Source of the DNA: CAZKBP01 sp964551015
Lineage (GTDB): Bacteria; Bacteroidota; Bacteroidia; Cytophagales; Microscillaceae
DNA: 64,000 nt
Direction: 5' to 3'
Assembly (NCBI GenBank): GCA_964551015.1
Contig: CAZKBP010000008.1
Span: forward strand, 1-64,000
A program made the translations under genes and the position numbers. The notes under the pieces were generated by a model. It was not told the DNA's origin and made no database searches. It saw only the letters and a program-made list of their open reading frames with translations. Below are positions 36,708 to 44,702 of this stretch, in pieces. Position 1 is the stretch's first letter; each line of letters starts with the position of its first letter.

Positions 36708-38114
36708 CTAGTAAAAATTAATCTTTACTCCTGTTAATTGCTTGCGAGCTTGTTTTTTGGCTTCTAGCGAGATCGGGTTATGTTCTACACTCACTTCGGC
36801 TAGGCTCTTGAGTCTATACAGGGAAGGAGGTAAAATCCGTAACATATTATAGCTCAGATTAATTTTGCTCAGGTAAGAAAGCTGCTCAAATGACTCTGGC
36901 AAACCCTTTAGCCTATTTTTTTGTAGTTCAAGGTTTTGAAGTGTTTGTAGCTTGGCGATTTCTGGCGGAAGATACTGCAGATTATTACTTGATAAGTCCA
37001 AATGGTGTAAAGAAAGCTGACTTAGGCTCTCTAAAACCACAGGAAAGTCAAGCTTAGGGTTGTGGCTCAAATCTAGCTTGCGCAGATGCTGGAGCAGATT
37101 TATAGAGTCAGACAAGTTTTCTAATAAATTATTAGCCAAAGAAAGCACTTTCAATCTTTTCAGCGCGGTCAAGCTTTCTGGAATTTCCTTTAATTCATTC
37201 TCTTCCAGATAAAGTTCTTCTAAATGACCAAAACGTATAATTTCTGTTGGTAAACTTTTGAGACCACAATGACTCAGGTTAAGTACTTTTATTTGGGGCA
37301 GGCCCGATAAAAGTGCCAGTGCCTGCCGATGGTCCAAGATCGGATTGTTGGCCAGATAGACCGCACGCAAAGCCTGTAAATTACGCACGTTTTCGGGCAG
37401 ACGAACCAAGGCGTTCTGAGAAACATTGAGCATATGGAGGTTTTCCAACTGTCCAATTTCCTCAGGCAACTCACTAATCCGATTAAAATATAAATCTAGA
37501 ATCTGTAAATCTCTGAGATAAAGGATTTCTTTGGGCAGTGTGTTCAGGTGGTTAGACTGTAGATAGAGCTCTTTCAAGCTCACTAAATTTGCAATTTCTT
37601 TGGGTAGTTCACTCAGGTGGTTCATGTAGAGATTAAGCATTTCTAGGTGCTTGAGTAGCCCTATCTCGCTCGGAATCCTAGAAAACTGATTGTTGGTCAA
37701 TTGGAGCTTTTTTAGGCGGGGTAGCTGGCTCAGGGTCAGGCAGGTAGAAACCAATTCTAGCTTGGGGTTATTTCCTAGATTTATTTCTTCAAGATGAGTA
37801 AGTCTGGCCACTTCGGGGGGTAATCTCTCGAGCTGATTTTTGTATAAATCCAGTCTTCTCAAATTATACAATTGTCCAATATCTCGGCTGAGATGCTCGA
37901 GGTTTTGCTCACTCAAATCCAAGTGGTATACCTGCTCGGGATGTTCAAGCGCATCCTCGAGTGAGCTGTAAATTTTAACTTGTTGGGTGCCAGAGCTGGT
38001 AAACAAAGGAGCTTGAGGTTCCTGAGCAAATACCGTTGAAGAAAAAGTCAGAAAAAACAGATATATTTTAAGCCATTTCCCCACCCACTTTTTTTCAGAA
38101 TGCTTTCTTTTCAT
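36708..38114 (-). CDS. Exported leucine-rich-repeat protein
   Basis: 468 residues. A basic start and hydrophobic segment (LKIYLFFLTFSSTVFAQ) form a signal peptide. From about residue 65 to 450 there are some 16 LRR units of 22-24 residues in the LxxLxLxxNxL pattern, e.g. LRRLDLYKNQLERLPPEVAR and LQILDLYFNRISELPEEIGQ. The LP-x-E/x-I-x-x-L spacing is the bacterial/plant type. It is probably a surface or periplasmic binding scaffold. It has no visible membrane anchor or sorting domain at the C-terminus (GVKINFY). It is monocistronic. Confidence 0.93.
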   Translation of the reverse strand: MKRKHSEKKWVGKWLKIYLFFLTFSSTVFAQEPQAPLFTSSGTQQVKIYSSLEDALEHPEQVYHLDLSEQNLEHLSRDIGQLYNLRRLDLYKNQLERLPPEVARLTHLEEINLGNNPKLELVSTCLTLSQLPRLKKLQLTNNQFSRIPSEIGLLKHLEMLNLYMNHLSELPKEIANLVSLKELYLQSNHLNTLPKEILYLRDLQILDLYFNRISELPEEIGQLENLHMLNVSQNALVRLPENVRNLQALRAVYLANNPILDHRQALALLSGLPQIKVLNLSHCGLKSLPTEIIRFGHLEELYLEENELKEIPESLTALKRLKVLSLANNLLENLSDSINLLQHLRKLDLSHNPKLDFPVVLESLSQLSLHHLDLSSNNLQYLPPEIAKLQTLQNLELQKNRLKGLPESFEQLSYLSKINLSYNMLRILPPSLYRLKSLAEVSVEHNPISLEAKKQARKQLTGVKINFY

Positions 38115-38425
38115 CGTTTTGGTGTATTTTCAAACTTGATCGTACTAATTAATTTTAGATATTTTGTGTGTAATCAAGAATCCTGCAATAAAAAAACTCA
38201 CAAAGCTACGCGTAGAACAACATAATAAGGTTGTTTCAGGCATTCACGTTTGCCTCAGAGCTATGGAAAATTGAAGAATGTCCACTTAGGTTAAAGACTT
38301 CAAGGGATGTAAATACGTTGCAAATTACGCAAATAATTACGAAAAGTTCCCTAGCTTTCTTGTGAAATAGTGTGGTAAGAATGAGTTTGCAAGGTTATTT
38401 GCATTCTTTTATTTATACGTCTTTT
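38115..38425. other. 311-bp intergenic region upstream of the LRR gene
   Basis: This AT-rich spacer holds no gene I can support. On the minus strand TAGCTTTG at 38208-38201 matches the TAnnTTTG consensus and would give a leader of roughly 80-90 bases for the LRR gene; no -33 element is convincing. Confidence 0.4.
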
Positions 38426-39040
38426 TTAGGAATGTTGATACAAGAAAAATAAGAAAAGATAAATCCAGAGAATATCTACAAAATGCCAATAACGAGTAAC
38501 CAGTTTTAAGCGCAACTGCTTGGGTGGGTTCACACTGCTGATAAATGAATCCACATAAGAGGGGTAGCGAATCGCTTCTATGAAAGCCATGCCCAGAAAA
38601 ACCAAGCCCCCTATGATATGAAGAGCGTGTAATCCTGAAATAATATAGAGAAAAGCCCCAGACGGACTTCCATCCAAAAAAATGCCCATCTGATGAAGAT
38701 GCTGCCAACCCAAAACTTGCAACAACACAAAAACGCTCCCCAAAAACAAAGTCAAGCCTACCGAAACCCGATAAAGGAGAAATTTTTCTAAACTGAAAGC
38801 CCGATTGGCTAAATGAAGTGTATAGCTGCTCAAAAGAATCACTCCCGTACTCACCCAAAAAACCGTGGGTATCCGAAAATCTTCCCAATTTGGACTGCCT
38901 TTGCGTATGAGGTAAAGGATGGTTAGAATGAAAAACATCAAAGAAATGCCAAAAATACCCAACCATAACATAAAGGCAAAAGGTTCTCTCCTTCTGAATA
39001 TGGATTTATCTTCTTGTTCGTCTATCCTAATGTCTTTCAT
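38426..39040 (-). CDS. Heme-copper oxidase subunit III (cytochrome c oxidase)
   Basis: 204 residues, with five membrane helices after a charged N-terminal tail. PFAFMLWLGIFGISLMFFIL, QVLGWQHLHQMGIF, SGLHALHIIGGLVFLG and VTRYWHFVDILWIYLFLFF match the COX3 pattern, including the conserved Y-W-H-F-V-D-x-x-W ending. It lacks subunits I and II nearby, so it is an isolated copy of an oxidase component that normally sits in a cluster. It is an inner-membrane protein of aerobic respiration. Confidence 0.9.
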   Translation of the reverse strand: MKDIRIDEQEDKSIFRRREPFAFMLWLGIFGISLMFFILTILYLIRKGSPNWEDFRIPTVFWVSTGVILLSSYTLHLANRAFSLEKFLLYRVSVGLTLFLGSVFVLLQVLGWQHLHQMGIFLDGSPSGAFLYIISGLHALHIIGGLVFLGMAFIEAIRYPSYVDSFISSVNPPKQLRLKLVTRYWHFVDILWIYLFLFFLYQHS

Positions 39041-39182
39041 TCTTGTAGGGGTCTAAGCTTGTAGTTTCTTTAAAGTTGTCTAGAGTTCTGATTTAGAATC
39101 CAAAACTGGGATTTTGCAGCCTAAAAATAAACTCTGGGTAACTTCTTTATTAAATGAGTAACTACTCGCTTAGAGGGAATGT

Positions 39183-40838
39183 TCATTTTTTCTCCGTCTG
39201 GAAATAATAGGCATTTTCAGGAAACTCTAATTTTTTACCCGGTAAAGAAAGCTGGGTATTTTGCCATTCAGTCCTAGGCTGAATCTCCTGAAATTTCCCC
39301 GCTCCCACGGCCACGCGCACGGGCATACGAAAGTCTTCCACATCCGCCCGCCAACGATAGCTCAACTCGTACCTCTTATCGCCTACCCCTTGTATCTTAT
39401 ACTCCAAAACCGGGACAGCCGGATGATATAAATACTGTTCGAAGAAATACGTGTAATCTTCTCCGGTTTTTTGATTGATATAAGCAACAATCTCCTGAGT
39501 ATTGGTATTCTTAATTTCAAATTTCTGGGCAATTCCCTTGATCAATTCAAACCACTGCTGGTCATCATTAATTACATTACGCAGGGTATGGAGCATATTG
39601 GCTCCCTTGAAATACATATCGCTACTACCTTCGGCATTGACGCCCAAAGGCCCTACGATAGGGCTACGATTACCAATGCTTCGCTGCTGGCCCGTTACGT
39701 ACTGATATGCTTTTGCTTTGCCGTATAAGCATTCTACATAAAGTGCTTCGGTGTAGGTACAAAAAGATTCGTGAATCCAAAGCTCGGCGTGATCTCTACA
39801 ACTCACGCTATTGCCCCAATACTCGTGCCCTGCCTCGTGGATGATGATATAGTCAAAGCGCAAACCAATGCCTGTGCCTGAAAGATCACTTCCTAAATAG
39901 CCGGGTTTGTACTGATTCCCATAAGCTATTGCCCCTTGGTGCTCCATTCCCAAATAAGGCGTTTCTACCAGAGCAAAGCCATCTTTCCAGAAGGGATATT
40001 TTCCAAACAACTTCTCATAACAATTCAACATGGGTTTTACCTGCTCGAATTGTTTTTTGGCTTTACCTAAATTGTAATCTAGTACATAATAATCCAAAGC
40101 TAATGTTTCTCCATCTTGGCTCTGGTAAGTGTCTGAGAAATGGGTGTAATGCCCAATATTCAAGGATACGTTGTAATTATTGATAGGATAGCTTACAAAC
40201 CAAGTGTAGCGCGTGTAATTGTCATCTAGTTTTTTCTCTTCTCTCAAATTACCATTGGCTACACACATTAGCTCGGAGGGTACTTCACAGGCAATCCGCA
40301 TACTGTCTGGTTCTTCGGAGAGGTGATCTTTATTGGGCCACCACACACTAGCTCCCAGGCCCTCGCAGGAGACTCCGATCCAGTCTCTTCCCTGCTCGTC
40401 TTTTTCCCACGAAAAGCCTCCGTCCCAAGGGGCTCGTATCGCTCTTCTGGGCTTACCATAGTAATACACTTTGATGGAGTTAACTTCTCCTTTCTGCTGT
40501 ACTTGGGCTAATTCTACGAAAGTAGCATTGCCTTCGCGCTCGAACTGGAGTTCTTTACCCGCTTGCTCTATTTTGGCAATCTGCATGCGCTCGAAGAGAT
40601 CAATTTGCATCCGCTTAAAATCGGCTTGGGCTTCGTAGTGGATCTCATTATAACCCGTGATAAATTGCTCATCAGGTCTGACCCGAAGATTAAGGTCATA
40701 AAATACCACATCGTAGCAAGTCCGTAAAGGGTTGAGTGAGCCTCGCAGTGTATCTTGTCGGGTGTATTCCTGAGCGGATAACAAGGTGATACCAGCACCA
40801 AAACATAGAAGTGAGAATAAGAAAAATTTATATTTCAT
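39183..40838 (-). CDS. M1 family zinc aminopeptidase
   Basis: 551 residues with an N-terminal signal peptide (FFLFSLLCFGAGITLLSAQE). The zinc motif is H334-E-A-G-H338 and the third ligand E357 follows 18 residues later (ELWIHESFCTY), the exact HExxH-X18-E spacing of M1 peptidases. GMEHQGAIAYGN upstream is the exopeptidase GxMEN-like motif, here GMEHQ. Loss of the canonical GAMEN Asn suggests altered exopeptidase specificity. It is periplasmic or outer-membrane associated, monocistronic. Confidence 0.93.
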   Translation of the reverse strand: MKYKFFLFSLLCFGAGITLLSAQEYTRQDTLRGSLNPLRTCYDVVFYDLNLRVRPDEQFITGYNEIHYEAQADFKRMQIDLFERMQIAKIEQAGKELQFEREGNATFVELAQVQQKGEVNSIKVYYYGKPRRAIRAPWDGGFSWEKDEQGRDWIGVSCEGLGASVWWPNKDHLSEEPDSMRIACEVPSELMCVANGNLREEKKLDDNYTRYTWFVSYPINNYNVSLNIGHYTHFSDTYQSQDGETLALDYYVLDYNLGKAKKQFEQVKPMLNCYEKLFGKYPFWKDGFALVETPYLGMEHQGAIAYGNQYKPGYLGSDLSGTGIGLRFDYIIIHEAGHEYWGNSVSCRDHAELWIHESFCTYTEALYVECLYGKAKAYQYVTGQQRSIGNRSPIVGPLGVNAEGSSDMYFKGANMLHTLRNVINDDQQWFELIKGIAQKFEIKNTNTQEIVAYINQKTGEDYTYFFEQYLYHPAVPVLEYKIQGVGDKRYELSYRWRADVEDFRMPVRVAVGAGKFQEIQPRTEWQNTQLSLPGKKLEFPENAYYFQTEKK

Positions 40839-40997
40839 AAGGTTATACTTTTTTAGACAACTTCATTTTAAACCTGTATTGCTAGAAAATAATTTCGTGA
40901 TTTTAAGTCAGTTGAACTTCTATCAAGCGATTTTCTCCTAAAAATAAGGAATCATTTCATCCCTAGCGAAATTTCTTTTCTTTTTCTGATATGTTCG

Positions 40998-41005
40998 TAT
41001 TTTTG
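40998..41005 (+). promoter_or_regulatory. Candidate -7 element (TATTTTTG) for icd
   Basis: An exact TAnnTTTG match 44 bp upstream of the icd start codon. The preceding -33 region is T-rich but lacks a clear TTTG. Confidence 0.45.
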
Positions 41006-41049
41006 TAAGACTTAAAATTAAACTTAACTATTAGATAAGTACAAAAAAT

Positions 41050-42315
41050 ATGAGCGAACAAAAAATATCCATCAATAACGGCCAACTCAGTGTTCCTAAC
41101 CAACCCACTATTCCCTTTATAGAAGGAGACGGAACGGGGCCAGACATCTGGGCCGCAACCCAAAAGGTATTAGATGCAGCCGTGGAAAAAGCCTTTTCTG
41201 GTGAGAAAAAAATCGTCTGGAAAGAAGTATTAGCGGGTGAAAAAGCCTTTAACCAGACGGGTGAATGGCTTCCCCAAGCCACGCTGGATGCCTTCAACCA
41301 ATATCTAGTAGGAATCAAGGGGCCACTCACTACTCCCGTAGGCGGTGGTATTCGCTCTTTGAACGTGGCCTTACGCCAGAAGCTTGATCTCTATGCCTGC
41401 GTGCGCCCGGTGCGTTGGTTCCAAGGTGTTCCTTCTCCGGTCAAAGACCCTTCTACCACAGATATGGTGATTTTTCGTGAAAATACCGAAGATGTATACG
41501 CTGGAATCGAGTGGATGTACGGTGAGTCAGGTACACAGCAAGTAGTGGATTTTTTGATCAAGGAAATGGGTGTGAATAAAATTCGCTTCCCTGAAACCTC
41601 TTCCATTGGTATCAAGCCTATCTCCCAAGAAGGTTCCGAGCGATTGATCCGGGGTGCCATTCAATACGCCATTGATCAAAAGCGTCCTTCGGTTACTTTG
41701 GTACACAAGGGGAATATTATGAAATTTACCGAAGGAGCTTTCAAAAATTATGGCTACCAACTCGCCGAGCGTGAATTTGGTGATCAAGTATTTACGTGGG
41801 CACAATACGATAAAATTGCCGAAGACAAAGGCCGTGATGCCGCCAATCAAGCCCAGAGTGAAGCCGAAAAAGCAGGCAAAGTCATTATCAAAGACTCGAT
41901 TGCAGATGCCTTCTTACAGCAAATTCTCACTCGCCCTTCTGAGTACTCAGTCATTGCCACGATGAACCTCAACGGTGATTATGTCTCCGATGCTTTGGCT
42001 GCCATCGTGGGTGGTATTGGTATTGCCCCTGGTGCTAATATTAATTATGTAACGGGGCATGCCATCTTTGAGGCGACCCACGGTACGGCTCCTAAGTATG
42101 CAGGATTGGATAAAGTAAACCCCGGCTCGGTGATCCTTTCGGGAGCGATGATGTTCGAGCATTTGGGCTGGCAAGAAGCTGCCAATCTCATCTACAAAGG
42201 TCTGGAAGCAGCGATTGCTTCTAAGAAAGTAACCTATGACTTTGAGCGTCTGATGGAAGGAGCGACTCTCCTCAAGACTTCTGAATTTGGTGAAGAGATC
42301 ATCCACAATATGTAA
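41050..42315 (+). CDS. icd: Isocitrate dehydrogenase (NADP-type)
   Basis: 421 residues. The start PFIEGDGTGPDIW, the substrate-binding loop (GGGIRSLNVALRQKLDLYAC), the family signature NLNGDYVSDALAAIVGGIGI and ATHGTAPKYAGLDKVNPG define the bacterial isocitrate/isopropylmalate dehydrogenase family, and its length and Ser-rich loop (GGIRSLN) fit the homodimeric E. coli-type Icd. It converts isocitrate to 2-oxoglutarate and CO2. NADP preference is inferred from the family. A terminator and a small gene follow. Confidence 0.94.
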   Translation: MSEQKISINNGQLSVPNQPTIPFIEGDGTGPDIWAATQKVLDAAVEKAFSGEKKIVWKEVLAGEKAFNQTGEWLPQATLDAFNQYLVGIKGPLTTPVGGGIRSLNVALRQKLDLYACVRPVRWFQGVPSPVKDPSTTDMVIFRENTEDVYAGIEWMYGESGTQQVVDFLIKEMGVNKIRFPETSSIGIKPISQEGSERLIRGAIQYAIDQKRPSVTLVHKGNIMKFTEGAFKNYGYQLAEREFGDQVFTWAQYDKIAEDKGRDAANQAQSEAEKAGKVIIKDSIADAFLQQILTRPSEYSVIATMNLNGDYVSDALAAIVGGIGIAPGANINYVTGHAIFEATHGTAPKYAGLDKVNPGSVILSGAMMFEHLGWQEAANLIYKGLEAAIASKKVTYDFERLMEGATLLKTSEFGEEIIHNM

Positions 42316-42335
42316 TTTAGTGATTTCGTCTATGG

Positions 42336-42366
42336 AAAAAGGTCGTACGTAGGTATGGCCTTTTTT
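42336..42366 (+). terminator. Terminator after icd
   Basis: AAAAAGG at 42336-42342 and the complementary CCTTTTT arm at about 42359-42366 form a hairpin with a 15-20 base loop ending in a T-run, 21 bp after the icd stop codon and upstream of the next small gene. Confidence 0.7.
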
Positions 42367-42403
42367 GCTTTTTAAGAAAATACTTCATTTAAAAAAAGCC
42401 AAA

Positions 42404-42661
42404 ATGGATCAAGAAAAGGAAGATTTATTAGAAGAAAATAAAAAACTAAGAGAAGCTTGCCAGATGCTCGGCACCGCGATGGCTCTCGAGATGAGAGATC
42501 CTTTAACCGTCATCCACGGATGTGCCAGATTGCTGCAAGAGGAACCCGATATGGAGCAGGAGAAAAAAGATTTGCTCGCCAAAAGTATCATGGAAAAAGT
42601 AGAAGCGGTTAGTAATTTTATCAATACTACTTTGGAGAAAGTGAAAGATGAAATTTCTTAA
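42404..42661 (+). CDS. Stand-alone HisKA-like helical hairpin lacking the phosphoacceptor His
   Basis: 85 residues from ATG 42404. Residues 22-40 (LGTAMALEMRDPLTVIHG) align with the dimerisation/phosphotransfer (DHp/HisKA) motif of sensor kinases, normally H-E-L-R-T-P-L-T. The E29, R31, P33, L34 and T35 positions are kept, but the histidine is Leu28. The second helix (KKDLLAKSIMEKVEAVSNFI) is also typical. There is no ATPase domain. It could be a decayed kinase remnant or a small protein that competes for DHp dimerisation. No Shine-Dalgarno is visible. Confidence 0.65.
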   Translation: MDQEKEDLLEENKKLREACQMLGTAMALEMRDPLTVIHGCARLLQEEPDMEQEKKDLLAKSIMEKVEAVSNFINTTLEKVKDEIS

Positions 42662-43101
42662 AAGGCGCGCATAAGCGGTTCCTTACTCGCGTGGAAATAA
42701 TTCCCTGCGCCTTAGTTTGTTGCTCTTGGCACCAGAGGGAAGTGTTCATCCCGAACCAGCAGGTCTATCTAATACGCGACCGAAAAGCGAATCAAGTAAA
42801 GTTGATTATTGTCTCGAGATTTGTATTTAGAACTCATAAGTTATTTCAAATATAGGATAAATCAGCCCTAGGAACCGCCCCTTGGATGAGTATTAGCTTA
42901 AGCTAAACGAAAAGACCAGAAATATCGGGTCGCAATATTCAGGAATTTTGGCCTTCACGTAGCTTGGTTTTCGTTTAAGGTTTTTTAGCCCTTCGGCTGA
43001 AAGCAGACGCTTCCTCAAGCTTGGCACAAGCACCGCTACGCTTATGCTTGCGGGAGGGGGGGGGCTAAGACCAGACTTTAGCAGACCTTCACCCTGAAAA
43101 A
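42662..43101. other. 440-bp intergenic region with palindrome and G9 tract
   Basis: No gene is supported here. It contains a perfect 14-bp palindrome TTAGCTTAAGCTAA (42893-42906), a small hairpin AGCCCTTCGGCT near 42990, and a run of nine Gs (43056-43064) close to the pseudogene stop. Confidence 0.6.
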
Positions 43102-43882
43102 TTATTTTCCTGTGGGTGGTTTAGCATCGATTTGAATACCAGTTGGGTCTACCATTTGGATATAATCAGTACTTGATCCTTCTGAATCGATCGCCCACGC
43201 TCCCCCGAGTGCTTGGGTGGTTTCGGCCAGAGACTCGATGAGGATATTCAACCGTGGGGTATGAAGCTCAGCCAGCTCGTGATTAGAACAAAAGGGCTCA
43301 TACGTCCTTCTTGGATAGGGAGCGTGAACCCAGGGGAACCAAATATCCGAATGTAGCTCGAGGCGGATGCGAATGTTCCCTTTCCGGCCTGACCAACGGG
43401 TTCGCCTAGGATTTTCTGTATCTATCTCAATTCCTCCTTCCAAAGAAAGAGCTGGTCGGCGAGGATAATGTATAAGCCCCGCTTGGTAATTTTCGCTATC
43501 GAGGTCTTCTAATAAATGTCCTAAGTTATAAATATCTTTCTCAGTGAGTTGATCATTTTTATCATAGTAACCCAGAAGAGTTAAGGCTTGAAACCGATGC
43601 CTGGGATCAGTCGGGGGCCATTTGGCATTTTCAAAGTGAAACATATCTAGGGTGTTTTCTTCTTTAGGCTTGGTTCTGAGGAAAGCTAGAAAATCTCCAC
43701 TTTGCACTCGGTCGTAATCAATAAGGGGGGGCTTGCGCTACAGTATAGACCCCTTGCGTTTGGGCGAGGCTTAGCGTTTTGAATAACCATTGCTGGAGCA
43801 GATCGGGTTGTTAGTGTAAAGGAGAGAGATCAGCCTGCCACGTCATAATGGGTTCTTTGTAGGTAGTCCAGTAGTTTTTCAT
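43102..43882 (-). pseudogene. Unknown gene disabled by a stop codon and a poly-C frameshift
   Basis: The 201-residue frame from 43707 lacks its true start. Reading upstream, the minus strand encodes MKNYWTTYKEPIMTWQADLS..., stops at an in-frame TAA (43811-43813) after 23 codons, resumes as QPDLLQQWLFKTLSLAQTQG, and then loses frame at a seven-C run (43725-43731) before LIDYDRVQSGDFLAFL. Bridging both lesions gives one protein of about 259 residues. The body (WPPTDPRHRFQALTLLGYYD, RRTRWSGRKGNIRIRLELHS) is not a family I recognise. The homopolymer lesion could be a sequencing error, the stop less so. Confidence 0.7.
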
Positions 43883-44098
43883 TGGTTCTTTTGCGAAATG
43901 AGAAGGTTGATTAGTTATTGGTTAGGAATTTTTGTTTCAGGTGTAATGGTCTGTTCCGGAGACCAATGAGTCAGACGTCCTATCATAGTCACTACTAAAA
44001 ACTGGGGTTTTCTCGTCTCTTGCCTCCAACACGGTCTGTTAAGCGTCATGACTTTTGCATCCATTTACAATATCCCCTTTGACGTATCATCTGGATAT

Positions 44099-44617
44099 CT
44101 ATATCGCAAGCATCTCTTTCTCATATTTACTTAAATGATCCGCATGAACTATTTTCTCAAGTATGAAAGAAACAAAATTATAATGAGAGATATCGAGAAC
44201 CTTTACTCCCAACTGTTTTGGGATAGACTCTTGACAAATCTTTAGCTCTTCTAAAAACACCTCCAGTTTATGAGGGTTTGTATAGAAAATGATGCTTTCA
44301 GGCACATTATTCACTCCCCACTTATGGGTGTAGACTTCATCAATGAGCAAAGGGTGAGAAGAAACACTATATCTAGATAAGAAGATTTGTTGAATTCTTG
44401 CTTCCACGACGGATGAAATATCATCTGCATCTTCTTTGATATATTTAGACCAGTTATTAGGTTCTATGGATGACACATCGGGTATAAAAGAAATCTCTAC
44501 TAAGTGATTCAAACATACTGTATAAATTCCTTCAAAATAATTGCGAACAGATAGATCTTCCTCCCATATTTGGTGGGTTATAGTCACAGGAAAATTTGCA
44601 TTGGGAAAAGGTTTCAT
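44099..44617 (-). CDS. AT-rich hypothetical protein, candidate immunity protein
   Basis: 172 residues from MKPFPNANFPVTITHQIWEE. It is soluble, mixed alpha/beta (YFEGIYTVCLNHLVEISFIP, SKYIKEDADDISSVVEARIQ) with no signal peptide or known domain. It lies 85 bp downstream of the toxin-like gene on the same strand, where immunity genes of polymorphic toxins are normally found. By count, 44101-44160 is 19/60 G+C, against 39/60 in 45421-45480 of the toxin gene, so the composition differs sharply. The immunity role is inferred from position, size and composition only. Confidence 0.6.
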   Translation of the reverse strand: MKPFPNANFPVTITHQIWEEDLSVRNYFEGIYTVCLNHLVEISFIPDVSSIEPNNWSKYIKEDADDISSVVEARIQQIFLSRYSVSSHPLLIDEVYTHKWGVNNVPESIIFYTNPHKLEVFLEELKICQESIPKQLGVKVLDISHYNFVSFILEKIVHADHLSKYEKEMLAI

Positions 44618-44702
44618 AAAAATTTTTAATAAATAATCTAAGCTCAGTTTATGCTATTTGGGGAAAGTTGTTTTCTGAAAAACTGCCAATTATACAAACC
44701 AA

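Noticed and set aside
38409..38966. Overlapping minus-strand ORF of 185 codons
   Set aside because: It lies in another frame of the oxidase subunit III gene and has a Ser/Phe/His-rich, non-protein-like sequence.
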